64,000 nucleotides of DNA. It comes from Mycobacterium parmense (GTDB lineage: Bacteria; Actinomycetota; Actinomycetes; Mycobacteriales; Mycobacteriaceae). A program made the position numbers and the translations under genes. Of the stretch, positions 52,939-62,527 are shown piece after piece. The notes below the pieces were generated by a model, which worked only from the letters and a program-made list of their open reading frames with translations, had not been told where the DNA came from and searched no databases. The first letter of the stretch is position 1. The number at the start of each line of letters is the position of its first letter. Location of the stretch: NCBI RefSeq assembly GCF_010730575.1, contig NZ_AP022614.1, positions 1,488,001 through 1,552,000 of the forward strand, in the 5' to 3' direction.

Positions 52939-54007
52939 TAAACCCTCCGGTCCCTCGGGTGGGCGTCATGGTATGCACGGCATGCGACCCCCGTACGCGA
53001 CCACGCCGCACCTCTTACCAAACCCATCAAAAGCGCCTTGGAATCCATGTGCTTGAAATCCAATCGACCCGTACTTCCTTCGCTCAAAACGTTCAGCAGT
53101 GTCGCCCGTCTTACTCCGAACCACGCTCCGCTGCAAATATAGCGGCAGCAGTCACCGGACCGTATTCACCTGAGGTTCCCGCTGAGTAACTTAAAGTAAA
53201 AAGTAAATGTCACAGCACCTCCGCGCGGTGTGAGAACTTCCAGGGCTGAAACATCCAAAAAGCACGCTGACCTGTGCATTCTGAACGATTCCGCCCATGA
53301 ATAATCCACGGAACTATAGCTAGAACCGTGCGAGTTTCTCACAACGCTAAATGAGCCAGCGGCTAAATCGCCGACAGCATCACAATGCCTGGAGTGCCTA
53401 TTTTATTGCGAAACTATTCGAATCTGTCAAACCCCCTATTTCGCTGGTGGCAAAGAATTCGTAATTGCGATGAACGACTAATGCCGGGCCGCAGCGGAGT
53501 GCCGCGATTCACACCTGAGGGCGTTTTCTCCCGGTTGTCTTCGACCGGCGGATGCGGCCACGCCCAGCTCGCGGCGACGACACCGTCGGCCCCCGGCGCC
53601 GGTATCGCTCGCGCCGCCCGTCACATCGCCGGCGGTCGACGCGTCGCGGACGGGAGCCCCATGCCGGCCACCCAGCGAAGCCACCCGCAGGCAAAGGGGC
53701 GCCGCGAACACACGACCCGCGAGACTCCTAGTTACTTGCATAACAGTTCTCCTAGAATTCACCAAGAAGGTTAAGGGAGTTAAACTGCCACGGGGCTGAT
53801 TAGCTACTGGGGGTTTACTGTGAGCCCTGCCCTGCGGTTCGCGCACAGCGACACAGATAGGCTTTTTGCGCAGCCCGTGTGGCTGGGCAGAACTTGCGTC
53901 GCACCCTGGTCAACCTGCGCCGACCGCCCTGGCTTCCGCAAATGCGGAGTCGACAGCGCGGGCAGCGTGGTTCGCTTGGCTGCGCGAACTCCGCGGCCCG
54001 GCCCCCG
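52939..54007. other. 1.07-kb non-coding gap with low-GC segment
   Basis: No gene on either strand has good start, codon use and homology-like content; the small open frames here have no recognisable domains. The part from about 53120 to 53480 is clearly AT-richer than the rest (TTAAAGTAAAAAGTAAATG, TAGCTAGAAC, ATTTTATTGCG) and may be a promoter region or remnant of lost DNA. The gap interrupts the PPE series, so genes downstream may use an own promoter here. Confidence 0.45.
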
Positions 54008-55210
54008 CTATCCGGCCGCCGGCGGGCGCGCCACGAAGGAGGGGCGAAAGCCATACTGCGGCATGGCCCGTCCGTACGGCTGGGCGGCCACGTTGCCGAA
54101 CGGCATCCCCGGCAGCCCGGCCGCCATCGCCGGGGGCGGCACCATCGGGGTGCCTCCCAGCGTGGAAGCCAGCGGGCCGGCCAGCGGTGCCGGCGCGGTC
54201 CAGCTCGGCGGCACGGACAACGGGCCGATGATCGACGCGTGGCCCAGCCCGGCCGAGACCGCGCTGCCGAGCCCGCCGATGGGTCCCGCCACCGCGTCAC
54301 CGAGCGCGCTGGTGGCCGCCTGCCCTGCCGCGTCGCCGGCCGCGTTGCCGGCGGCCTGGGCCCCGAGCAGGCCCAGGAAGGGGGCCATCGTGTTGCTCGG
54401 CATGTAGAACCCCGACGAGAAGACCGTGTTCCAGATGTTGGCGTCCGGTCCCCAGGTGCTCCAGAAGTTGTCCAGCGCAGTCGATCCCGAGCTTGATCCG
54501 GTCAGCAGGTCGACAACCCCGGACAGCCCCGAGGCGGGCGAGGTCGCCGACGTCGGCGACGCCAGGCCCTGCAGCGCGGTGGGCAGTGCCGACATCAACT
54601 CCGACAGCGCCCCCTGCTGCGTCCCGGCCGGCGTCGCGACGGCCTGGCTGACCGCGGCCGCCTGCGCCGTCGTCGCGCCGGCGGTGGTCGCCTGCCGCGG
54701 CTCGGTGAACGGCGTCAGTTGGCTCGCCACCGCCGAGGAGGCGGCGTAGCCGTACATGGCCGCCGCGTCCTGGGCCCACATCTCGGCGTACTGGGCCTCG
54801 GTGGCCGCGATCGCCGGAGTGTTCTGCCCCAGAATGTTCGTGGCGATCAGCGTTGCCAGCTGAGCGCGGTTGGCCGCGATCAACGGCGGCGGCACCGTGG
54901 CGGCGAATGCGGCCTCGTAGGCCGCGGCGGCGGCCTCGGCCTGGCTCGCGGTCTGCTCGGCCTGCGCGGCGGCGATGCTCATCCACGCCACGTAGGGAGT
55001 GGCCGCCGCCGCCATCGATGCCGCGGCCGGCCCGTGCCACTCCTCGCCGGTCAACGCCGAGAGCACCGAGTGGTAGGACAGCGCGGCCGAACGCAGCTCC
55101 GCGGCAAGCCCGTTCCACGCCGAAGCGGCGGCCAGCATCGGCGCCGAACCTGCACCGGAGTAGATGCGGCCGGAATTGATTTCAGGTGGCAGCATTGCGA
55201 AGTCCAACAT
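54008..55210 (-). CDS. PPE family protein, SVP subfamily, first gene behind the M-box
   Basis: 400 residues from ATG 55210, which has GGAGG ten bases upstream (GAGAAGGAGGCAGGCA). PPE motif in [14 protein letters not shown]; WxG turn is [14 protein letters not shown] signature [12 protein letters not shown] near residue 345. The C-terminus ends [16 protein letters not shown], almost the same ending as the PPE at 55865. Preceded by a 350-nt leader with an M-box riboswitch and a small leader ORF, so it should be induced in low Mg2+. Upstream open frame to 55264 is not coding in all likelihood. Confidence 0.92.
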   Translation of the reverse strand: MLDFAMLPPEINSGRIYSGAGSAPMLAAASAWNGLAAELRSAALSYHSVLSALTGEEWHGPAAASMAAAATPYVAWMSIAAAQAEQTASQAEAAAAAYEAAFAATVPPPLIAANRAQLATLIATNILGQNTPAIAATEAQYAEMWAQDAAAMYGYAASSAVASQLTPFTEPRQATTAGATTAQAAAVSQAVATPAGTQQGALSELMSALPTALQGLASPTSATSPASGLSGVVDLLTGSSSGSTALDNFWSTWGPDANIWNTVFSSGFYMPSNTMAPFLGLLGAQAAGNAAGDAAGQAATSALGDAVAGPIGGLGSAVSAGLGHASIIGPLSVPPSWTAPAPLAGPLASTLGGTPMVPPPAMAAGLPGMPFGNVAAQPYGRAMPQYGFRPSFVARPPAAG

Positions 55211-55422
55211 TGCCTGCCTCCTTCTCGGATGAGTCGGGCTTTTTATGGTTCGGTGGGCGCACACGAACCGACCTCGTGCGCAGCGCAGCGGTGAATGTGT
55301 TGGGGATCAACAGGTTCCGCGGCAGCAGGAAGTCGAGGCCACGAAATCCACGATGCTGCCGCAAGTTTGAACACGCACGCGAAAAGCAAACGCGCGGTTG
55401 TCTATCGGTGGGTCAAACCGAT

Positions 55423-55500
55423 TCAGATGCCATTACGGCCGGGGCCGGATCGCAACGAAATGGTCGTCGATCTGGAATACGGACCATCGTCGGGACTCAT
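55423..55500 (-). CDS. Possible 25-residue leader peptide in the M-box leader
   Basis: A short open frame on the minus strand starts ATG at 55500, ten bases after a strong AGGAGG (55511-55516), and encodes MSPDDGPYSRS followed by 14 more residues, ending in a TGA at 55423. It lies between the riboswitch and the PPE start. It could be a translated leader coupling ribosome behaviour to termination, as for mgtA-type leaders, or could be incidental. No family is recognised. Confidence 0.4.
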   Translation of the reverse strand: MSPDDGPYSRSTTISLRSGPGRNGI

Positions 55501-55564
55501 CTCGCTCTCACCTCCTCACGGCCAAGGCATACGGGGATGCCATCGAATGCACATAGGGAGGAGC

Positions 55565-55585
55565 GCCCGGATCGAACGCCCGGGC
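55565..55585 (-). promoter_or_regulatory. Hairpin just downstream of the M-box aptamer
   Basis: GCCCGG-(9)-CCGGGC, a perfect six-base stem directly after the aptamer closing stem, could be a terminator-type expression platform. No U-tract follows, so Rho-dependent action or translation control is also possible. Confidence 0.4.
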
Positions 55586-55588
55586 ACG

Positions 55589-55753
55589 GCACCCCTCTCG
55601 TCAGAGCTTTGGCACCACACGGCGTATCCGGTAGGACCGGAAGCCACTTGGGCTCAACCCTTAAGCCGGGAAGAGCTGTCCTGACCCTGGGCGTCTTTCG
55701 ACGTTCGAGGTCAGTGGCCTATATCCGTGCAGACGCCTCACCTAGCGAGGTGC
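55589..55753 (-). promoter_or_regulatory. M-box (ykoK) Mg2+-sensing riboswitch
   Basis: Minus strand, in order: closing stem GCACCTCG (55753-55746) pairing with CGAGAGGGGTGC at 55600-55589; then CTAGGTGAGGC, GGATATAGGCCACTG, GAACGTCGAAAGACGCC, AGGGTCA, CCGGATACGCCGTGTGGTGC and CAAAGCTCTGACGAG. These are the conserved M-box blocks. It sits upstream of the PPE-mgtC group on the same strand. In M. tuberculosis an M-box precedes the equivalent PE20-PPE-mgtC region. High Mg2+ should repress. Confidence 0.93.
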
Positions 55754-55864
55754 TTGCTTTGGCTATGGTGACACCAAGATCAAGGCGAGTCAAGCCTACT
55801 TGCCATCGACTCGCAACAGGCTACCCCCGAAATCAGCTGCACGCGGCGATTTTCGCGGATGTAG

Positions 55865-57064
55865 CTACCCGGCCGCCGGCGGCCGGGGCATCACGTTCAC
55901 GCGGAAGCCATAGCGCGGCCCGTGGCCGAACCCGTGGCCCGACGCGGCCGCCGGCATGCCCGGCATGCCGGGCACGCCGGCCGGGACCGCCTGCGCAGCA
56001 CCGGCGCCCGGGCCCACCGCGTTGGTCCAGCCACCCCCCGCGAATGTCACGCCCGCCGGGTTCGCCACCTGAGCTGCCGTCGTCCAGGCTTGCGGCACAG
56101 ACAATCTCCCCACCAGGGTGGCACGGGCCATCGTTGATGTAACCCCGCCGAAGCCCGAGTATCCCGCGGCGCCGTTGGCCGACACCAGGTTCGAGAACGC
56201 GGGTGTGTTCAGGCTCGCGAACGACGGGATGCTGAAGCCGCCGGGCGGTGCGACGGGGGGCACCAATCCGGGGGTCTGCAGCGAGTTGAGGTCCGACAAC
56301 CCGCTGGTGACCGCGGGGGTGATGATCGCGGGGTTCACGTATCCGGCCGAGCTCAACCCGTTGAAGAAATTGGAGTTCAGGAACTGCCAGACGGGATTCG
56401 TACTCAGCGGCGCCGCAAGGGATTGCAGCGCCGCCGGGACGGCCGACGTCAACTCCGACAGCGTCGTCTGCGCGCCGCTGACCGCGGCCGGGCCGGTGGC
56501 CTGGGCGACGGCCCCGGCCTGGGCCGCCTGCGCGGCCGGGTTTGCCGTCTGCGGCGGCTGGCTGAACGGTTTGAGGACCGCGGCCACCGCCGAACTGGCC
56601 GCGTAGGCATACATCGCGGCCGCGTCCTGGGCCCACATCTCGCCGTACTGCGCCTCGGTGGCCGCGATCGCCGGGGTGTTCAGTCCCAGGAAGTTGGTGG
56701 CGATCAGCGTGGCGAGCTGGGCCCGGTTCGACGCGACGACGGCCGGGGGCACGGTCATGGAGTACGCCGCCTCGTAGGCGCCTGCCGCCGCCGTGGCCTG
56801 AGCCGCGGACTGCCCGGCCTGCGCCCCGGCGCCGGTCAACCACACCACGTAGGGCGCGACGGCCGCCGCCATCGAGGCCGACGCCGGCCCCAGCCAGCCT
56901 TCGCCGACCAGGCCCGAGACCACCGTTTGGTAGGTCGACGACGTGGAGTACAGCTCGGCGGCCAGCCCGTCCCAAGCCGCCGCGGCGGCCAGCATCGGCG
57001 CCGAGCCGGGACCGGAATACATGCGGGTGGAATTGATCTCGGGTGGTAGGGCGCCGTAGTCCAC
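55865..57064 (-). CDS. PPE family protein, SVP subfamily, adjacent to ESX-5
   Basis: 399 residues starting [12 protein letters not shown]. The GTG at 57064 is preferred over the GTG at 57073 because GAGGGG lies nine bases ahead of it. WxG turn in EGWLGPAS, SVP signature RLSVPQAW near residue 320. C-terminus RYGFRVNVMPRPPAAG resembles that of the PPE at 54008, so the two are tandem paralogues separated by the M-box leader. It is not itself behind the M-box. The close ESX-5 genes suggest it is an ESX-5 substrate. Confidence 0.9.
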   Translation of the reverse strand: MDYGALPPEINSTRMYSGPGSAPMLAAAAAWDGLAAELYSTSSTYQTVVSGLVGEGWLGPASASMAAAVAPYVVWLTGAGAQAGQSAAQATAAAGAYEAAYSMTVPPAVVASNRAQLATLIATNFLGLNTPAIAATEAQYGEMWAQDAAAMYAYAASSAVAAVLKPFSQPPQTANPAAQAAQAGAVAQATGPAAVSGAQTTLSELTSAVPAALQSLAAPLSTNPVWQFLNSNFFNGLSSAGYVNPAIITPAVTSGLSDLNSLQTPGLVPPVAPPGGFSIPSFASLNTPAFSNLVSANGAAGYSGFGGVTSTMARATLVGRLSVPQAWTTAAQVANPAGVTFAGGGWTNAVGPGAGAAQAVPAGVPGMPGMPAAASGHGFGHGPRYGFRVNVMPRPPAAG

Positions 57065-57622
57065 GGTCAGCACCCCCTCGTTGGCGATTCATCGCGGCCT
57101 GACCCAGCCGGTGACGAATTCGATTGCGGCACAATTGACATCGGATCTCCCTGTGGGATGGTCCGACCCGGTCTGGGATTTTGGCCGCTGTCGTGGTGTC
57201 GAGGCGCCGCGGATCGGCGTGCACCTGGGCTGCCCGGCGTCTGGTCAGGTCCCCGGCGGCGGGCCGTCCGCAACGGCCGCACCAGGGCGCCGCGACCGGA
57301 TCGGAGAAACGGTCATGGATTACGCACAGCAATTGCCTGTCGGCCCAGTCCGCCCACCTCCTGCCGGAGTCCGGGCCCGTTTGCCGGCCGCGGCCGTTTC
57401 CGGCGCTTCGCGCCAGGCAGCGCGGCGTCAGACGGGTGCCACCGCGCGACATGAACGGCCCGTTTAACGCAAGGTGCTTCGCCTGACGAGTGCATTCCGG
57501 GTCATCGTGACACCAGGCGTTGCACGGATCAACGCGACTCGCGGTGGGCTATCCGGCGACCCGCATTCTTTGCGGGAACCGCGCATGCCGACGCATGCGA
57601 GGTCGGCCGCCGCGTCCGACGG
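57065..57622. other. Intergenic region between ESX-5 core and PPE genes
   Basis: 558 bp without a supportable gene. It should carry the promoter of the PPE at 55865-57064 and the end of the eccA5 transcript. In M. tuberculosis lppT and PPE28-30 lie in this place; they are not visible here. Confidence 0.45.
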
Positions 57623-59455
57623 CTACGTGGTCTTCTTCTCGGCCACTGCGGCGCTCAGGCCTTCCAGGAGGTCTTCGCCGGTCAACCTTCTGAACCGGAG
57701 CAGCTGATCCTCGCTGAAGTCGTTGAGCTCGCTGGAAAGCACCGCGTCCAGGTCCTCGTCGTCCAGACGGAAGCTCCGGTGGTCGCGCGCCTTCTCGACC
57801 ACGTTGCGCACGAACCCGGCGTTGCCGAGCGTGTCGATGCCGCGGATCAGATCCCCGTCCTCCGAGAGGGTTTCGTCCAGGTAGAACTTGGTGTAGGACG
57901 GCAACAACGCGTGGGCGTCCGCGTCGGTGATGACGTCTTCGTTCTCCTGGCCCATGAGCCGGGTCAGCGCCACCAATTCGTCGGGGGTGTAGCTGAAGAA
58001 CTCGATCACGGTCGAGAAGCGCCGCCGCAGACCCTGGTTCACGTCGAGCATCTTTTCCATCGCTTTGGCGTAGCCCGCCCCGAACACCACCAGCTCGTCG
58101 CGGTGGTTCTCCATGTAGAGCAGCATCGTGTTGATGATGGCGTTGCCGTAGGGGTCGCCCTGCTGATAGCCCTTCTCGTGCAGGGTGTGCATCTCGTCGA
58201 AGAAAACCGCCCCGCCGAGCGCCCCTTCGAACAACTCCTCGGTGTTCTTCTCGGCGTCCGCCATGTACCGGCCGAGCAGCTTGGTGCGGCTGGTCTCGAC
58301 CACCACCGGCTTTCGCAGGACGGTCAGGCCGCACAGCTGCTTACTGAAAGCCCTTGCGACCGAGGTCTTTCCGGTTCCCGGCGGCCCCAGCAGCAGCGTG
58401 TGGCGCGAGGTGACGGGCACCGGCAGGCCCATCTTGGCGCGAGCCAGGTTCACCTTGGTCGTCGACTTGATGAGCTTGATCTCGCGCTTGGCCCGCTCCA
58501 TGCCGAGCATGGCGTTGAGCTCGGCATCGCCTTCGGCCAGGTACCTCGCCGCCTCCTCGGCGTGCCGGGCGGCTTCGGTCTGGGCCCGGGTCGGCGCGCT
58601 GTCGGGGTCCCACGGGTCGGTGCGGGCTTCGATCGTCTCCGGGTCGGTCAGCACCAGCCGGTAGTTCGGGTTGTCCAGCGCCTCGCGGGCCGGGGTGAAC
58701 TTCGGGTCCCGCGAGTACACCTTGCGCAGAAGCTCGATGGCTTCCTCCTCGCGGCCCACGTGCCGCAGGCACATGCCCTGGGTGTACAGCGCGATGTTGG
58801 CCGCGCCCGGGACGCGATCGCCCTCCACCGCGTCCTGACCCCGGCGGAAAGCCTCCTCGAACACACCCAGCGACGCCAGCGCCGTCGTCGCCATCGCCGC
58901 GCCGGCCGCCTTGAGCTCGGGCTGACGCCAAACCTTGCCCTCCGGGAACTGGTTGAGCACGTCGGGCCATCGCCCGGTGCGGAAGTACAGCAGTCCGCGC
59001 ACGTAGCTGACCAGCTCCTCCTCGAAGGGCTGGCGCGGTTCGACGCCGTCGAGCAGCTTCGACGCCTCTTCGAAGCGCTTCGCTTCGGCGAGGACGGCGG
59101 CGTACGCACACGCCAGGGACTCCACGCTGGTGACGGCCAGCTTCAGGAACAGCCCGTCGGACACCTCGGGACGGAACACCAGCTCGGTGACCCCGAGCCG
59201 GCGCGTCTCCCAGCCGAACGTGCGCACCGAGGCCCACGCGCCGGAGAGCACTTCGATGCTCTGCTCCCCCGCCAGCACGCGCGCCAGCCAGGCGTCGCAC
59301 ATATCGGGATCCAGGTTTGTCGCCGTGGTGAACATCTGGGCGGCAACCTGCGAATTGTGGCTGGGCTGCAAGCCGTTGACGGAGATCCCGGATGCCAGCA
59401 GGCCCGCGACCATCGCGTTGCGGGCGCCTTCGGCCGTGGACTGAGACCGCGTCAT
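57623..59455 (-). CDS. eccA5: ESX-5 AAA+ ATPase EccA5
   Basis: Cytosolic AAA+ ATPase of the type VII system, thought to release substrates from their chaperones before export. 610 residues: an N-terminal TPR-like helical domain (about 1-300), then the CbxX/CfqX-type ATPase with Walker [10 protein letters not shown] (357-365) and Walker [12 protein letters not shown]. The Arg-rich sensor region [14 protein letters not shown] follows. Same size as Rv1798. ATG at 59455 overlaps the eccE5 stop (ATGA). It is downstream of mycP5-eccE5 in one operon. Confidence 0.95.
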   Translation of the reverse strand: MTRSQSTAEGARNAMVAGLLASGISVNGLQPSHNSQVAAQMFTTATNLDPDMCDAWLARVLAGEQSIEVLSGAWASVRTFGWETRRLGVTELVFRPEVSDGLFLKLAVTSVESLACAYAAVLAEAKRFEEASKLLDGVEPRQPFEEELVSYVRGLLYFRTGRWPDVLNQFPEGKVWRQPELKAAGAAMATTALASLGVFEEAFRRGQDAVEGDRVPGAANIALYTQGMCLRHVGREEEAIELLRKVYSRDPKFTPAREALDNPNYRLVLTDPETIEARTDPWDPDSAPTRAQTEAARHAEEAARYLAEGDAELNAMLGMERAKREIKLIKSTTKVNLARAKMGLPVPVTSRHTLLLGPPGTGKTSVARAFSKQLCGLTVLRKPVVVETSRTKLLGRYMADAEKNTEELFEGALGGAVFFDEMHTLHEKGYQQGDPYGNAIINTMLLYMENHRDELVVFGAGYAKAMEKMLDVNQGLRRRFSTVIEFFSYTPDELVALTRLMGQENEDVITDADAHALLPSYTKFYLDETLSEDGDLIRGIDTLGNAGFVRNVVEKARDHRSFRLDDEDLDAVLSSELNDFSEDQLLRFRRLTGEDLLEGLSAAVAEKKTT

Positions 59456-60651
59456 TGCGCTACGGGCGCGCCCGCCGAGCTCTCCTGCAGGTGGCCTACG
59501 AACAACGTCAGATCGTCGTCATGGTGCAGCGTGCGGCTGGGCACGACCAGCAGCGGGCGATGCGTCGGGGCGGGCAGGCTGGCGCGCACGGCGGCCAGCT
59601 GACGCCCGGTGAGCCGGTTGAGTCCCGCCGCCACGTCCCGGGGCAGGCGACTCTCGCTGTGGTAGCGCACCCAGCCCGAGATCTTGGGCACGCCGTCCTC
59701 GGCGGTCAGCCGCAGCGTGAGCACGGTGGCACGGGTCTCCGCCTGCCACAGCTCGTCCAGCGCTTCGGTGGTGATGTCGGTCGGCGTCAGCCAGAAGCTG
59801 GTCGCGAACCCGTTGAAGTGCTTGAGATAGCGCCATCCGGGCCGGCTCCAGGTGGGTTCCAGATCGGCCAGCACGGCGCTGTCGATCTCGGCGAGCTGCT
59901 CGGCGGTCAGCGGACGCGCCGAGCACGCCTGGCCGTCCAGATCGTGCGCCAGCCGCTCGGTGGCCGCCACCAACGTCGAGGCCAGTGAATCGCGCGACGC
60001 GACGGCGGCCACGTTGTGCTGCGGGTTCATCCGCAGCACCAGCCAGGTGCGGCGAACGTAGGAGGTGGGCTCGTCGCTCATCAGGTCCCACTCTTCGGGC
60101 CCCCAGTCGTCGAGCTTGGACAGCTCGGCTGCGTTGCCTCCCCGGCGCACCTTCACCGACACGATGTCGATGCCGTCGAGGTGGATGTCGAACTGCTGCA
60201 GCCCCTCGGCGACCGCCTGCACCAGCAGGCTGGCCGGCGCCGACCGGTGGCGGTGCCGTGCCGCCGCGGCCTCGTCCTCACCGTCGTCGACGGCGATCGC
60301 GGAGAGCAGCAGGCCGTCGTGCTCCCGCACGCCCACCGTGTCGCGGCCGAACCGCCGCTGGTGGTCGTGCGCGGGTGTGCAACCGGTGGCCAGCGCGCTG
60401 CCCGGGTCGGCCGACCAGTCCCAGAGCCACGTCGCCAGCCCGGACGTCAGCGTCACCCCGTGGTGGGTGACCAACGACAGCAGCGCGACCACCACCGAAA
60501 GGCCGACACCCACCCAGAACGCGATGCGATAGGTGCCCTGCCAGGACTCCGGGCAATGACTGGCCACCGTCATGATGACGATGACGGCCACGAACACGGC
60601 GGTCACCCGCGGCCACGACAAAGACAACCCGAACCTGCGTTGCGCCTTCAT
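59452..60651 (-). CDS. eccE5: ESX-5 membrane component EccE5
   Basis: 399 residues. Two membrane helices at the N-terminus ([21 protein letters not shown] and [25 protein letters not shown]) then a cytosolic domain with the conserved stretch [37 protein letters not shown]. EccE lies on the outside of the EccB-C-D membrane complex. ATG start at 60651, 19 bp after mycP5, and coupled by a 4-bp overlap to eccA5. Confidence 0.94.
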   Translation of the reverse strand: MKAQRRFGLSLSWPRVTAVFVAVIVIMTVASHCPESWQGTYRIAFWVGVGLSVVVALLSLVTHHGVTLTSGLATWLWDWSADPGSALATGCTPAHDHQRRFGRDTVGVREHDGLLLSAIAVDDGEDEAAAARHRHRSAPASLLVQAVAEGLQQFDIHLDGIDIVSVKVRRGGNAAELSKLDDWGPEEWDLMSDEPTSYVRRTWLVLRMNPQHNVAAVASRDSLASTLVAATERLAHDLDGQACSARPLTAEQLAEIDSAVLADLEPTWSRPGWRYLKHFNGFATSFWLTPTDITTEALDELWQAETRATVLTLRLTAEDGVPKISGWVRYHSESRLPRDVAAGLNRLTGRQLAAVRASLPAPTHRPLLVVPSRTLHHDDDLTLFVGHLQESSAGAPVAQ

Positions 60652-60670
60652 TGGTGTTGCTGCTCCGCCC

Positions 60671-62527
60671 CTATTGCTGCTTACGCGAATGCTTCATCAA
60701 AATCGTTGTCCCGAACACCGCGCCACCGATGAGCAGTGCCCCGATCAACCCTCCCGCGGCCACCCATACCGGGACCATGTCCCGATTGGGTGCCGGCTTC
60801 GGCAGGTTCAACGGCGCCGACAACTGCTGCGGCGGTTTGGGCGGACCGGCTGGTACATCCCAGGTCAGCGCCGCCACGGGGTCGATGACACCGTATCCGA
60901 CTTGATTATCCACGCCGCGGGCCGGTGCGCGCGCCGTGCGGATCAATCGATTGATGATCTGGTTCGCCGTGAGTTGGGGGAACTTGGCGCGGACCAGCGC
61001 GGCCACCCCGGACACGATCGCGGTGGAGAAGCTGGTGCCGGACGGGACCAGCAGCGTGTTGTCGGGCCCGTCGATCGCGTTGATCAGGCCGTCGTCGCGC
61101 GGCGAGAGCCCCACCACGTCGGTTCCGGGGGCGGCGATCCCCACCCACGGCCCGGCGATGCTGGTCGGGGCCTGCCCCTGACCACCCTGGGTGAGGGGGC
61201 GTCCCTCGGTGTCGACGGCGCCGACGGTCAGGACGTAATCGCTGAACCAGGACGGCGTCACCACGGTGTTGACCGCGTTCCAGTCGCGCGGATCGTTCGG
61301 CTGCAGCGGGTCGAAGGGCGGGTTCTGCTTGCAGTCCTTCTTGCTGCTGTCGCCCGCCGCGGCGACGATCACCACGTTCTTGTCGACGGCCGCGTAACGG
61401 ACGGCGGCGCCCAGCGTGCGCTGGTCGATGATGTTGCGTGCGCTCATGCAGGTCACGTCGGAGATGTTGATCACCGTCGCGCCCAGGTCGGCGGCGTGCA
61501 CGATCGCGCGCGCCATCGTCTGGACACTGTCGATCTTCGCCTGCGTCTGCGGGTCCTCGTCGCCGGTGTAGGCGTCCTTGAGGCCGAACGCCTGGCTCGA
61601 CTGCCGGATCGACAGGATGTCGACGTCGGGTGCGATGCCGCTGTAGGCGTCGGGTCCCGACGACGGCGCCGGCGGGGCGGGAGGCGGTGGGGGCGGCGGC
61701 GGCGGCTGCAAGGGCATGGGACCGCGCGGGTAGCCGACGGCGCCGACATGGGCGCCGCCCGAGTAGCTCGGGATCGTCACCGTGCCGCCGCCATGGCTCG
61801 CCGCCCCGGGAGCCCCGGGGGCGGGTGGTCCTGCCGGTGGGGCTCCAGGAGCCGGCGCGGCGGGCGGCCCGGCCGGCGGGGGCGGCGGGGGCGCGCCGGG
61901 CGCACCCGGCGGGGCGTTCTGGTCCTGCGGCGCGGGCGGGACCATCGTGATGGTCTGCGGCAGCGGCGACAGCGTCACCGTCTGCGGTGGCGGCGCCTTC
62001 GGGGGCGGCTCCGTGGTGGGGATGGTCACCGGCCGGCGCGGTGGCGCGGGAAGCGGGACGGCTCCGCTGGCGGGGGCAGCGCCGATCATCGACGCGACGA
62101 TGGTGCCGTGGGCGTCGCAGTCGGACAACCCGTCGCCGCCCATGATGTAGTCACCGCCCGGCAGCAGATGCGGCAGCCTCGGGTGCGGAGTGACACCGGT
62201 GTCGATGACGGCCACCTTCTGGCCGGCGCCGCGGCCGAACTGCCAGGCCTCCGGCAGGTTGAGCATGTCCATGTACTTGGGCTGCAGCCGGAAGTCGGTG
62301 CCCGGCAAGGTGCCGACCTCCGTGCAGTAAGCGGTCTGCTTCATCGGAGCCGGCGGGCCGGGCGGGCCGTCAGGCGGGACCGCGGCCGGGTCGATCGTCG
62401 GAGGGGAGATGGCGGATGCGGGGGGCAGCCCCGCTAGCGAACCTGAAGTGAGCAAGACAGCGGCAATGGCCGCGCGAGATGCGCGGCCACGCCACTTCTT
62501 GCCACTACCGATAGCGGATTGCTGCAT
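60671..62527 (-). CDS. mycP5: ESX-5 mycosin protease MycP5
   Basis: Membrane-anchored subtilisin-like protease required for stable assembly of the type VII complex. 618 residues: signal peptide (about 1-38), catalytic D109 in [12 protein letters not shown]140 in [12 protein letters not shown] in [12 protein letters not shown], and a C-terminal membrane anchor ([25 protein letters not shown]). Between the H and S regions is a Pro/Gly/Ala-rich insertion of roughly 140 residues (about 155-300), longer than in M. tuberculosis (585 aa overall). The insertion loop is typical of MycP5 but expanded here. ATG at 62527 overlaps eccD5 by 23 bp. Confidence 0.94.
   Translation of the reverse strand: MQQSAIGSGKKWRGRASRAAIAAVLLTSGSLAGLPPASAISPPTIDPAAVPPDGPPGPPAPMKQTAYCTEVGTLPGTDFRLQPKYMDMLNLPEAWQFGRGAGQKVAVIDTGVTPHPRLPHLLPGGDYIMGGDGLSDCDAHGTIVASMIGAAPASGAVPLPAPPRRPVTIPTTEPPPKAPPPQTVTLSPLPQTITMVPPAPQDQNAPPGAPGAPPPPPPAGPPAAPAPGAPPAGPPAPGAPGAASHGGGTVTIPSYSGGAHVGAVGYPRGPMPLQPPPPPPPPPAPPAPSSGPDAYSGIAPDVDILSIRQSSQAFGLKDAYTGDEDPQTQAKIDSVQTMARAIVHAADLGATVINISDVTCMSARNIIDQRTLGAAVRYAAVDKNVVIVAAAGDSSKKDCKQNPPFDPLQPNDPRDWNAVNTVVTPSWFSDYVLTVGAVDTEGRPLTQGGQGQAPTSIAGPWVGIAAPGTDVVGLSPRDDGLINAIDGPDNTLLVPSGTSFSTAIVSGVAALVRAKFPQLTANQIINRLIRTARAPARGVDNQVGYGVIDPVAALTWDVPAGPPKPPQQLSAPLNLPKPAPNRDMVPVWVAAGGLIGALLIGGAVFGTTILMKHSRKQQ

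Noticed and set aside
53385..53846. Small ORFs on both strands in the PPE gap
   Set aside because: No ribosome-binding site of quality, no domain, and atypical composition for a mycobacterial protein.
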